Of a DNA stretch of 64,000 nucleotides, positions 12,753-22,926 are shown piece by piece. The stretch covers positions 167,964 through 231,963 of the forward strand of contig JAKOGH010000030.1 of the NCBI GenBank assembly GCA_024811115.1, in the 5' to 3' direction. This stretch comes from Terana coerulea (taxonomy: Eukaryota; Basidiomycota; Agaricomycetes; Polyporales; Phanerochaetaceae). Each line of letters starts with the position of its first letter. The first letter of the stretch is position 1. A model generated the notes under the pieces. The model was not told the origin of the DNA, ran no database searches, and worked only from the letters and a program-made list of their open reading frames with translations. The position numbers were made by a program, and so were the translations under genes.

Positions 12753-13635
12753 ATGTACCACCTCCTCACTGTACTTCTCGTCACTACGCAAGGTGGGACA
12801 GCGCTCAACTGGCTCACAAGTGATAAACGGCAACAACTTACTGATTATTTCTTTCTCTTGTGCAGGTTCTCTTGGAGCCTTCGTGCAACGAGATGCTTCG
12901 GTTGCCAGAGGCTTGGGTAGTTCCTTGCAAGCTCGTCAAGGGTCTATTCCTACACTGCCGGGAGGGCAAGGGGTTGACGCCGTGATTCCCTTCATTCCCT
13001 CGGTTATTCTCACGTACTCAATGCTTGACTGTAGTGCGAAGGCATCTGTCAAACATACGAGAATACTGCCATCGTGAGTCCCTACCCTTCACTACCGAGA
13101 CGGTACGCTGATTCTGCTCAAAAATGTCCACCCTAGAACTGCGCCAACCTTACGTCCACCACTGACGACGACGACTTGTCTTGCATCTGCAGTCAGACAT
13201 ATTTCTCAGAGGCAGTCAGCTGCTATGACTGTCTCATTCCCCTGGTCGAGCCTACAGACTCTAACTTCCAGTCTGAGTCTCAACAAGCACTCGCGGGTAC
13301 GTGGCCCTCTCTTCCTCCGCCGCAAAACCCTCATGCTGTATGTCCAGCCCTCGCGGATACATGTGCCCAGAAAGGAACTCCTGTGGCTTCCGTCACCTTA
13401 GCTGGGAGTGCAGCGCCGACCGCCGGCAGCTCTGGCAGCTCTACCACCAGCCCCGCTTCCAGCCCCACTGGCCAGGCGGGGTCCTCTTCCCCCTGGTAGC
13501 GTCTCGAGCTCCGCCGCCGGTGCCAGCAATACCGGAGGTATTCCCAAAACCACCAACGGGGCTGGGCCCGTGCGCTCCCTGTCGTGCATGGGAATGCTCG
13601 TTGCCGTCGCTGCTCTCTTTGTAGGCGTCGCATGA
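12753..13635 (+). CDS. Small secreted Cys- and Ser-rich protein, probable GPI anchor (paralogue B), one-base shift near the tail
   Basis: Paralogue of the gene at 686-1534, same intron plan. Exon 1 encodes a signal peptide (MYHLLTVLLVTTQ). Exon 2 carries LQARQGSIPTLPGGQG. The Cys exon gives SCICSQ and VSCYDCLIPLVEPT. A 51-nt intron (13297-13347) leads to ADTCAQKGTPVASV and a Ser/Thr/Pro linker. The frame then stops at 13498. A shift by one base at the C5 run 13489-13493 opens a tail SVSSSAAGASNTGG... ending in a hydrophobic GPI-like segment (MGMLVAVAALFVGVA, stop at 13635). The shifted tail fits the family so well that I regard the extra C as a sequencing error or a recent mutation. Function unknown; likely cell surface. 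Confidence 0.68.
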
Positions 13636-14597
13636 TCTTTGACCTTGACGGTGCACATGAGGTTGGAGTAACAATGATGAGGCCTTCCGCCTCGTCTATC
13701 CCGGCGTCGTCCAGTTTGTTTTTGATCTTTCTGGGTGTTAGTATTGGGATTTCGCTCCGTTTTTGGCTCGTGTATTGCTAGGATGTATTTCGTGAAACCA
13801 ATGGACGGGTGGATGATAAGTACTCTGTCATAAGTATTGATGGGATAAGCCTGAGTACAAGTGGTGATTTGCAGCTGTCCGCGACGGAGGACTCTCGCTC
13901 TCGCCGAGAATATGGCGGAACTACCACTTGGCACTAACAATGTTTTTTTATCCGCGCTTTGATCGCGCGCCACAATCTGTAGCGTTCTCACAAATAGACC
14001 ATATTTACAGCGGGCGGCTGCGAAAATCCAGGAAATGTTCGCGCTCCCACATGTACGGGAGCTTGCCGAGACAAAGCGCTACACCAAAAATCCAGGGAAA
14101 TGATTGGCTGGTCCCCGCCAGGACCTAGCGTCAGACCTGGAGTAGTCGCGGTGGGGCTTATGCTTGCTGCTCCAACTTGGAACGGGGATTTGTCGGAGGG
14201 TCTCTGTAAATATGGTCTAATGCAAGTCTTCCGCTTTCCACTCCGCCCCGATGCTACACCGAACCATCGCTCCCACGACATTGAGCCGCTACTCATATTG
14301 ACTGCGATCTTCATACAAAAGGAATCAAATCTTCAGACCTAGCTTGAGGACTGCCAAGCTGAAGACCGAGGTCTCGTCGTCTATCACTAAAGATGGTGGC
14401 TGTGGGTACGTTCTTATCTTGTGCGTACGCAGCCCACCGAGCTTCCCAATAAGAAAACTTTCTTCCTGTAATATGATAGATAACGTTGAGCCAATCGCTC
14501 ACATGAGCAGCGGGAGCAGCAACTCGGCTTCACCGTTCTTTCCACCAACCATCACGACTCGCCTTCTTGTGAGCTTACGCTGTGAAGTTCCCACAAA
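13636..14597. other. Intergenic, no gene recognised
   Basis: About 960 bases hold the 3' flank of the secreted-protein gene and the 5' flank of the permease. A long minus-strand frame overlapping 13398-13991 is the antisense of the Ser-rich linker and was not called. Confidence 0.5.
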
Positions 14598-16927
14598 ATG
14601 AGCAGCAAGACGGCGAACGAGCTCGAGGTCGGCACTGTAGGATCCTCCACGACTGGTGGAGATGCGGACGAGGCGGAGCTCGCGCGTATGGGCTATAAGC
14701 AGGAGCTGAAGTGCGTAAACCAACCATGGCAAAACGTACAAAGAACCTAACGTTCATGCTTTTCCAGACGTGACTTGGGTCTCTTGCAGGTGAGCTGCAC
14801 TCAATATGTACCGCAAAGCCAAACTTAACCTTCGGGTCATCTGTAGAACTTTGGTGTCTCCTTCTCGATCATCAGCATCATCACGGGCGTGCCGTCACTC
14901 TTCCTCTATGGCTTGGTTCGTGTCAATCCCCACGCAAAGTATGCAGCGAAGCTCAATATTGTGTGTGGTTGTAGAACACTGGAGGTCCAGCTGTTATGGT
15001 CTGGGGATTTTCGTCGTTTGTGAGTACACAAGACTTCGAAGCACGGCCTGAATGCTCACGCTGTTCTTCAGCCTGCTTTACCATGCTTGTAGGCCTGGCT
15101 ATGGCTGGTATGTGCCAAAACTCGGTCGGTAGGCAGATTCAAACTCACAAAGACATGTGCAGAGGTATGCAGCGCGCATCCTACCAGCGGAGGACCATAT
15201 TTCTGGGCCGCGATGCTGTCAGAACCCCAACATGCAGCCTTCGCATCCTGGATAACGGGCTGGTTCAACTTGCTCGGTCAAGTAGCTGTCACCACTGGTA
15301 TCAGGTCAGTAACACCAACTACATGCCCGTCCTGCGCCGTCTCAATCCTCTACAGCTTCGCCGCAGCAAACTTCGTCTCTACGGTCGCAACCTTCGGCAC
15401 GGACTACGTCCCTACGCCTGGGAAGATCATCGGCATCTATGCCGCGATTCTGGTCATGCAGGGCCTCGTCAACACCTTTGGCGTGCATCTACTGCGTCAA
15501 CTGAACAACATCTCGATTTGGTGGCATGCCGTCGGCACGACGGCAGTGGTCATTGCGATTTTGGCCAAGGCGCCGACGCACCAAAGCGGGAAGTTTGTCT
15601 TTCAGACCTTCATTGATAATACGGGTGTGGATGGCGTCGGCTGGAGCGAGCGGGCGAGTCCGGCGTATGTGGTGATCGTACGTACTGGGTTGCCTCGTAA
15701 GAGCTCGTTTATATATTGTTTCCTATGCAGGTCGGCATCCTATTTTCGCAATACACGCTCACGGGATTCGACGCGAGCGCACACGTTGAGTACATCTCGC
15801 GTCAACGTGCGTGCACGCTCTGACATGCTACGCACAGATGACGGAAGAAACGCATAACGCTGCCATGGCCGGTCCGCTTGGAATCGTGATGGCAATCGGC
15901 GTGTCTGCGATATTTGGGTGGTTCCTCATCCTCGGGCTGCTGTTCGCCATCCAAGACCTTCCCAGCACCGTCGCATCCCCCACTGGCGAACCCGTCGCGC
16001 AGATATTCTTGGACACAGTCGGCGAGAAGGGTGCTATCGTCCTGATGGTCAGCTATGTCTTACTCGGCTCTTTACTTCACGATTGCTAACACTCAGTGCC
16101 CTCGTTAGGTCATCGTTATCGGCGCTATGTTCTTCTGTGGCACGTTCAGCATCACGTCGAACAGTCGGATGATGTACGCCTTCGCGCGGGACGGCGGGAT
16201 CCCCGGCCACAGGTTCTTCCACAAAGTCGACGCGAAGCGCAAGTCTCCCGTGCGCACAGGTATGTCTCGCCTACAACCTCTATGCGCGCCCGGATGCCAT
16301 AACAAAGATTCTCGCTAGTCTGGCTCGCGTGCACGCTGAGCTTCTGCCTGGCGCTGCCCAGCCTCGGGAGCGCGGTCGCGTTCTCCGCCGCGACGTCCAT
16401 TGCGACTATTGGGCTGTACATCTCCTACGGTGCGTGCCATTCTCCGTCACTTGCGGTGCCGTATCCGCGGGTATCTGACTTACGTCTTACGTGCCTTAGC
16501 GATACCTATTGCACTGCGCGTCGTGTATGCAAAGCGGTTCGTCCGCGGACCGTTCCACCTCGGCCCATTCTCGTACCCCGTCGCGGTCGCGTCCGTGCTC
16601 TGGATCGCGTTCATCACTATCGCGTTCATCCTCCCCAGCGAGAACCCGGTCAACTCGCAGACGCTGAACTACACGATCGTCGCGGTCGGCATCATCCTGA
16701 CCTACGCGCTCGGCTTCTGGCTTATCAGCGCGCGCAAGTGGTTCACAGGACCCGTGCAGCAGATCACCGGTACGTCCTTCGCTTCGAGCTGTGCTGTGTG
16801 TCGGTTCTATTTTTGATGCATGGTTCCGTGTGTAGCGGAGAGGAGCGGTGTGGATGTGACGAATCCTGGCGAACTGGAAAAGGTGGAGCAGGTGAAGATG
16901 GATGTGAAGGACGCAGAGTCGAGGTAG
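14598..16927 (+). CDS. APC-superfamily amino-acid/GABA/choline-type permease
   Basis: Plasma- or vacuolar-membrane transporter of about 560 residues with roughly 12 membrane spans, in about a dozen exons. The start at 14598 (MSSKTANELEVG) is followed by the cytosolic motif RMGYKQELKRDLG, then NFGVSFSIISIITGVPSLFLYGL and TGGPAVMVWG. The family signature is seen after splicing as GLAMAEVCSAHPTSGGPYFW, then SWITGWFNLLGQVAVTTGI. Later spans include FSQYTLTGFDASAHMTEET, FCGTFSITSNSRMMYAFARDGGIPGH and PIALRVVYAKRF. It ends with a charged tail VKMDVKDAESR at 16927. This is the fungal UGA4/HNM1 group (amino acids, GABA, choline or polyamines); the substrate cannot be read from sequence. All splice joins keep frame, so the gene looks intact. 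Confidence 0.9.
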
Positions 16928-17137
16928 AGGGACTTTGACCTTTCTATCTCCAGCCCAGAGATAACTCACCATGTACGATACCTAATTCTCATTCTCATTT
17001 GGTGAACACCGTCCTGCATGATTTCAGAAGCAATCGTCTTCGTAAACAAGAGCGAAATGGTATAGATCCTATAGAATGAGCAACAAAATCCCAGCCGCGA
17101 CGGATTAACAAGAGGGGGTATAATATCACAATGTAGT

Positions 17138-18094
17138 TTAAACCACAAGCACAACCGCACCAAACACACTCCGCAGCCGCGAGCGCCGACCACCCACCCA
17201 CCGTCGCCGCGCCGTTCGCCGACCCCCCTGTAGCTGATGCCGACGGGTTGAGCGCAGCCGAGGAACCAGCCGAGGAGCCACCCGAGGTAGGGGTAGAAGA
17301 CGCGCTTGTGCTCAGCGCCGTGACCGTGTTCTTCGAGATTTGCGACACACCTGACTGGGTTTGAGACGGTGCCGCGGCGCCCGAGGACGAGAAGAATACG
17401 CTCTGCGACGCGGACCCGCTCGCGACGGGCAGCGAGAAGGAGGACGCGCCGGCGGCGGCGCTGCTGGTCGGGGCGGCGGTGGCGCCCGAGAGGGTGAGAG
17501 AGTTGACGGCGTCGCCGGCTTGGTTGCAGGAGTCCTCGAGTCCTGTATTCAGAGTTAGGAAGGTGCGGAGAACGTGGAAGGGTATGAGGCGGACCTTCGA
17601 GGGTTTCCTGGGCCTGCTCGCGGTCGGCGGCGGACGGGGGCCCGCCGACGTTGAGAACGCAGTTCAAGCACGACGAGACGCCTTGCATAACCTGGTTCGT
17701 GCATATGCATGCATTGTCCGTGCATGTCTGGGGGACGCAGTGATCAGTCAAGACGCTCAGTTATACTACGCATGGGACGACCTACGTTGAATGCGGTCAC
17801 CATTGTCTGACAGGTGTTTTGACACTACAGAAAACGTTAGATGAGTAGACTAGACTCCTCCGTGCGTGTGGACGTACTGAGGACGGAATATCACTGGGAT
17901 CAATGACATTACCACCCTGCCGCGCATGCAGGAACGACCTGAGCACGGAACTCCTGCTCACGACGGTAGCAGCGGCTATTCAACAAACAACACTCCGTCA
18001 ACGTTGTCCGGCCGACGTGAACGCAGTGAAGAAACACACCTTCGCCCGCAACGAAGGCAATGGAAAGAAGGGCGAGGGAGCGTGTGGCAACCAT
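17138..18094 (-). CDS. Small secreted Cys- and Ser-rich protein, probable GPI anchor (paralogue C), one-base shift at the tail
   Basis: Third member of the family at 686-1534 and 12753-13635. The start at 18094 gives a signal peptide (MVATRSLALLSIAFVAGEA). The next exon has SFLHARQGGNVI (family LQARQ motif), followed by CQNTCQTMVTAFN, TCTDNACICTNQVMQG, SSCLNCVLNVGG and EDSCNQAGDAVNSLTLSG, then a Ser/Ala-rich linker. In the frame as given, the tail runs on to 16995 as an odd Cys/basic stretch. Ignoring one base at 17170 produces a textbook hydrophobic GPI tail (WSALAAAGVFGAVVLVV, stop 17138-17140). I infer a single-base insertion or sequence error. Function unknown; likely cell surface. Confidence 0.65.
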
Positions 18095-18180
18095 GGTGAA
18101 CGTCTGCGAAGGTGGGATGAAAAACAGAACGGTGGGAAGGGGCGCGGGGACCGTGCGTGCCGCCTCGAGGGAACACCCTG

Positions 18181-18190
18181 GCTTTTATAT
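18181..18190 (-). promoter_or_regulatory. TATA box of paralogue C
   Basis: The minus strand reads ATATAAAAGC about 90 nt upstream of the start at 18094, a good TATA element at the expected distance. Confidence 0.55.
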
Positions 18191-19424
18191 CCCGGAACCT
18201 GCCATGCCTTGTTCTTGCTGATGCTCACCGCCACCGCCATTGCCGCCGCCAACCCAGCCCGACTGCAGGTTGCCAAGAGCTTGGATGCCCGCCGGCGTTT
18301 CATCAGACGCCGTTAAAAGCGTGATGGTGCCTGATTGCCTCACCTCCGGGACGAGTCAATCTACGCTATGGACCACGCGCACCGTCGTCGACGGCGGCGA
18401 GACTAAGCATGATCCCACTGCATGACGACCGACGGACGACCGTCGGGAGTTATGATGTAGTCAATTTAAATCGCTCATAATTCCAGAATATTTTCCTGCG
18501 CTCACCTCATGTTACAGCCTCGCCTGTCTGCTCGACTCATATCCGTAGAGCATGGAACGCTCAGATATCTGGATGCTGTCAAATGCAGTCCTGAAAAGTG
18601 CCGAAGATTCATTAAAAAGCCGGTGGTAGTCAGGCACTGCCAGATGAACTCTACCGCGCGTGGATCAAATGTGCATCGCACAGTCACTGGAACGACAGAT
18701 CATCCCGAAGCTAACTTGCAAGCCCTTGATGCTGTACAGGTTCTTATGCCCCATTTTCCGCCCCATTGCGGGGATCCTCGGACCGTGCTCGCTCTGCAGT
18801 TGAAATAACAGTACGACTTGGCAGTCTGCGTTAAACGGCGAACGTCGAGTCGGAGGGGAAACCATGAGTGTGGACTTGCAGCGGACTTACTATTAACACA
18901 TGACTATAGGTTCATCACAGTGTGTCCTTGAGCTACGTCCATGAGCGTGCGTAAAACCTGCGTGATTGGCAGATGAAGACCGCGAGTCGCGATTGACAGA
19001 AGAGACTTTGTACAGTATTCTCAAGGACGCCGATGGCAGGAATTGTGCAGGTGGCGGATGTCTCTCACCATATCTCGTGGTACGCTGGATATGTGGTGGA
19101 AGTGAAGGCGTGGTAGTGTCTTCGTCGGTGCATCGAGTCCCGGCTGATGTGGGGTGAAGCAGACCGCCTTTCTTCCCAAACAAGAAATGTGGCGGGTATT
19201 TGTGTCTATTTGGCTCAAAGCGGACCCGCTGCTGGCGCCAAGTGACCGACGACGCTCTGCACAGGAACTTTACGGTCACTCGTGTCGAAAAGCAGTTATG
19301 AAATCCCACAAGCGACAAGCATCTGTGTGAGCAAGCAATTTCATGATTTCCGTGCAACACGACCATTATGCAGCGTAATCATTCTGCACGGTTCTGCTAG
19401 TATTGTGTCAAGGACTGAGACTGT
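18191..19424. other. Intergenic, no gene recognised
   Basis: About 1.2 kb without a supported gene. Overlapping short frames on both strands have no domain, no shared splice pattern and no homology that I can recognise. Confidence 0.5.
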
Positions 19425-20543
19425 TCACCACTTCTCGTGAGCAGGACGGACTGGTACGGAAACGGATCAGTGCTCTACAGGTGTCAACATCAAAGAAATA
19501 CGTACGTTCAAGCTCCCAAGTCCAGGAAGAGCGGTCCTGGTTGACCAGGTAGAGGTACGACTAAGAACGACTATTAGCATGCCGACAAGGATGCTAAGCA
19601 GGTTAGAGGGATTGAACCTTGGCAATACTGTCAGGGTTGAGCCTAGCGTCTTCATTCTCCCTGTACTTCGCTTGCTCTTCAGCGTCCAGGCGCCATGTAG
19701 CAAAAATTACGCCGTCGATGATGCTCTGTATACGAACACAGGTTAGCAAATGTGTCACCAAAGATAACCGATGGAAACCGTACGTGAGTGACCTATTAAA
19801 TTTCACAATCAGTTTCTCAACCCTGCAATGAAGCGAACGGACCACTCACATGGATGTTCTCTTTGCCAAATTCCTTTGCCAACGACTGGCTCAGCGCTCT
19901 CAAGGCGAACTTGCCCGCCGCGTGTTGGCTAGTGAAGACGTTGCCCCTCAGGCTCGCCGTGGCACCCGTAAACAGCAGCGTCCCGCGCCGTCCCAGGCCA
20001 TCGATCTCGTTCTTCTGGAACGCTAGAATTACCTGGTGGGAGAACGCGAACGGCCCGGTGATGCTGCCCTCAACCGTGTTTGCCACATCCTCCTCGGTGA
20101 CGTTCAGGAACGTCTTGAACACCGAGCCGCTCGCGTTCCACAGCGCGACACGGAGCTCGGCCGGCTCGGGTGAGGGCCATTTGTGCCCATGTATGGCGTC
20201 GAAGACGTCGGTGATGGTTTTGTACGCGTAGTCCTTGACATGGAACGCCGCAGCCTCTCCGCCGGAGGTGTTAATCTCCTGAGCGAGCTTGTTCAGGTGC
20301 TCCGCATTGCGCGCAATCAAAGCCACTCTGTAGCCCTCCTTTGCAAACAAACGTCTGCGTAGCAAGCACACTAGCATCAACAGTGTGTCTCTTTGTCACC
20401 CCTTACTTCAAGCACGTACGCTGACGAAGCACCGGTGCCTACAGAAGTGTAGCACGTCAAGGCATCATCGATCAGAGACGTGGCTTGGGCTTACCACCTC
20501 CATCGCCAATACCGGCGACGACGAACACTGGACGAGCAGCCAT
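19425..20543 (-). CDS. Short-chain dehydrogenase/reductase-like protein, copy 2
   Basis: Paralogue of copies 1 and 3 with the same seven-exon plan. Exon 1 gives MAARPVFVVAGIGDGG and the next exon completes GTGASSA. The main exon has RLFAKEGYRVALIARN, VALWNASGSVF, LLFTGATASLRGNV and AGKFALRALSQSLAKEFGKENIHV. Later exons give SIIDGVIFATWR, DSIAK, SYLYLVNQDRSSWTWEL and, after the last intron, LRPAHEKW with the stop at 19425. The residue at the catalytic Tyr position is His (HAAGK), different from Phe in the other two copies; Lys is kept. Only about 400 nt separate it from copy 3, so these two form a tandem pair. No frame break is seen. Substrate unknown. Confidence 0.88.
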
Positions 20544-20606
20544 GACAGGTAGAGTAATTGAGAGGAAAGGTGAGAAGAATGGAGTCGACCTGCCATGGTC
20601 AGTGCC

Positions 20607-20723
20607 CTTTATATCATACCGCAAAGACAGGAGAAGGGTCATTCGAAGTTTTTATGAGAGTACGCTTTGTCAACGAATGCAGCGGGCGACTCTATCCGAG
20701 GCTTTGCTTGCTCAGCCCGAGGG
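20607..20723 (-). promoter_or_regulatory. Promoter of SDR copy 2: TATA box plus shared upstream block
   Basis: A TATA-like GATATAAAG on the minus strand (20607-20615) sits about 65-70 nt before the start. About 30-100 nt further upstream is the block shared with copies 1 and 3, including GTCAAC/GTCAGC-like words, GACTCTATCCGAGG and TCAGCCCGAG read on the plus strand. Confidence 0.45.
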
Positions 20724-20948
20724 TGCTACTTTCGCTTGGGACCTGCAGCGTGAATTGAACCCCATCCAGCGATCGAACGTGTACTGACACAGAAGCGTCG
20801 TATCATTCAGTGAATTCATAACTGACGCCTCCCAGGGTCCCACGAGCAATAAGCGGCGCAGGCAAACAAATTCGTCGTTTCCTTGTAATGCGACTATCGT
20901 ACAACTTATTTGTTCCTCATGATTTCGGGTGATAAAGGCTACGACGCT

Positions 20949-22073
20949 TCACCATTTCTCGTGAGCAGGGCGGACTGCGAGAAGGAGTCAGCGATTCGGA
21001 GAAGGCCAGATTTCGGGAGTACGTACGGTCAAGCTCCCAAGTCCAGGAAGACCGGTCCTGATTGACGAGATACAGATACGACTATAAACGAACCTTAGTA
21101 CGCAGTGATGTGTGCGAAGTAAACGTATAGAAACCTGGGCGATACTATCAGGGTTGAGCCTTGTGTCTTCATTCGTCCTGTATTGCTCTCGGGCTTCGCC
21201 CTCAGTCCGCCTAGCGGCACCCTGTTCGGTAAAGATTCCGCCGTCGATGATGCTCTGTGCATGTAAAGTGGTTCGTAAAATTATAAGGGTAGAGAAAACA
21301 TACAAGACGTACGTGAGCGACCTATTCAACCTCTCACTTAGCACTTCAGAGGTGCGGCGAAGTCAACAGGCTGCTTACATGGATGTTCTCCTTGCCAAAC
21401 TCCTTTGCCAAAGACTGGCTCAGGGCCCTCAAGGCGAACTTGCCCGCCGCAAACGAGCTAGTGACGATATTGCCTCGGAGGCTTGCCGTCGCCCCTGTAA
21501 ACAACAGCGTTCCGCGCCGCCCAAGGTTGTCGATCTCGTTCTTCTGGAACGTCAGAATCGCCTGGCGGGAGAACGCAAACGGTGCGGTGATGTTGCTTTG
21601 GACCGAACCGGCAATGTCCTCCTCGGTGACGTTGAGGAAGGTCTTGAATGCCCCGCCGCTCGCATTCCAGAGCGCGACGCGTACCTCGGCGGGCTCGGAT
21701 GAGGGCCATTTGTGCCCCTTGATAGTGTCAAAGACGCCGATCACAGTCTGGTACGTGTAGTCCTTCACGGGGAACGACGCGGCCTCTCCGCCCGAGGAGT
21801 TTATCTCTTGGGCGAGCTTGTCCAGGTGGTCTGGGTTACGTGCGATCAAGGCGACCCTGTAGCCCGACTTTGCGAACAGACGTCTGGAAAACAATCGCAA
21901 CCGGATGAGTGAACTGTCTCTTCGCCAGAGAGTAATTTGTGTACGTACGCCGCTGAAGCACCGGTTCCTGCAGATCAAGATGTGTCTGAGCCTCGTCTTC
22001 TTCATAAATGTATCGTCAGCTTACCAGAACCATTGCCAATACCGGCGACAACAAACACTGGACGAGCAGACAT
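20949..22073 (-). CDS. Short-chain dehydrogenase/reductase-like protein, copy 3
   Basis: Third paralogue, intact in all seven exons. Exon 1 starts MSARPVFVVAGIGNGSG and the second exon adds TGASAA. The core exon shows RLFAKSGYRVALIARNPDHL, VALWNASGGAFKTFLNVTEED, LLFTGATASLRGNIVTSSF and AGKFALRALSQSLAKEFG. It continues VAH, SIIDGGIFTEQGAARR, DSIAQ, SYLYLVNQDRSSWTWELD and, after a 50-nt intron, LRPAHEKW (stop 20949-20951). The catalytic Tyr position is Phe (FAAGK). Copies 1 and 3 are the closest in the core exon. Divergently transcribed from the senescence-domain gene with about 850 nt between them. Confidence 0.88.
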
Positions 22074-22155
22074 GATAGGTGAGATAGCTGTAACGAAAGG
22101 GTGGTAGCAAACAAGCCTTTAGAACCGTGGAGTCGATGTGCCATGGCTTAGTGGT

Positions 22156-22258
22156 CTTTATACTGCTAAGACAGGAGAAGCGTCATCCGAAGCCTCTCTG
22201 AGGTTTACGCTTTGTCAGCGAATGCGGCAAGTCCTTCCGAGACTTGGATTGGTCAGCC
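22156..22258 (-). promoter_or_regulatory. Promoter of SDR copy 3: TATA box plus shared upstream block
   Basis: GTATAAAG on the minus strand (22156-22163) lies about 85 nt upstream of the start. The conserved block at about 22188-22258 reads on the plus strand as CGAAGCCTCTCTGAGGTTTA, a GTCAGCGAATGCGGCAA-like word and GGTCAGCCCGAG, aligned with the same region of copies 1 and 2. Confidence 0.5.
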
Positions 22259-22263
22259 CGAGC

Positions 22264-22926
22264 GTGTAATCGATTCCAAGCCAGTTCTGCAGCATTTGGA
22301 AGTTTACCATCTGTTAGAGAAGGCGTGCTTACACAGCAAGCATGTCATCTTAATTTTGGCGTATATCGTAGGTGCGACTATGCGAAGACCCAGGCGTATT
22401 CACTCGTAGCATTCGCTGAGAGTCCTATGAAGATTCATCTCCTCTGCGGCTGCTTTTGTACGCCGTCTGAGTACTTACAACCGGTGCGTCTTGGGGATAC
22501 AAGCACATTGTCACAGTATAGGGGTAGAAGCATAAGTAACGCAGTTCTTGAAGCTCTTCTATAAGAAAGTGAAGTCCTCTGTATGTGACAAGCTGAATGC
22601 CATAAGCAACATGCCCCCAAGGTTGATTGACGAGCACAGAGCCCTTTGAAAGCCAGCAGTGATATCGTAATGATGTTTGAGTGTGTACTAGGACGCGTAA
22701 GTAATCCAGTCATGCAACAATTACTGTACCTAGTGGGTCGGGATGAAACAAGGTAGGCGCCTATCCATGACCCTCTGGGCTCCCGTGATTGCCCCTAACC
22801 TCAGCACTGCATGACGTAGGGTTTGCACATAGCATTCGAAGTTCTACACCAGACTGCGATGTGGTTTCAGAATGTAAACCTCTACACCTACCTTGATTCT
22901 CTACCTACCACATAACCCAGTTTTCA
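22264..22926. other. Intergenic, no gene recognised
   Basis: About 660 bases remain between the SDR copy 3 promoter block and the senescence-domain gene. No coding signal is seen; the last 100 bases are pyrimidine-rich, as usual just before a highly expressed fungal start codon. Confidence 0.45.

Noticed and set aside
13398..13991. 197-codon minus-strand frame
   Set aside because: Antisense of the Ser-rich linker of paralogue B, no recognisable protein.
16966..17751. 261-codon minus-strand frame at the end of secreted paralogue C
   Set aside because: Only its first part (TCTDNACICTN...) is a true exon; the rest reads through introns in a wrong frame.
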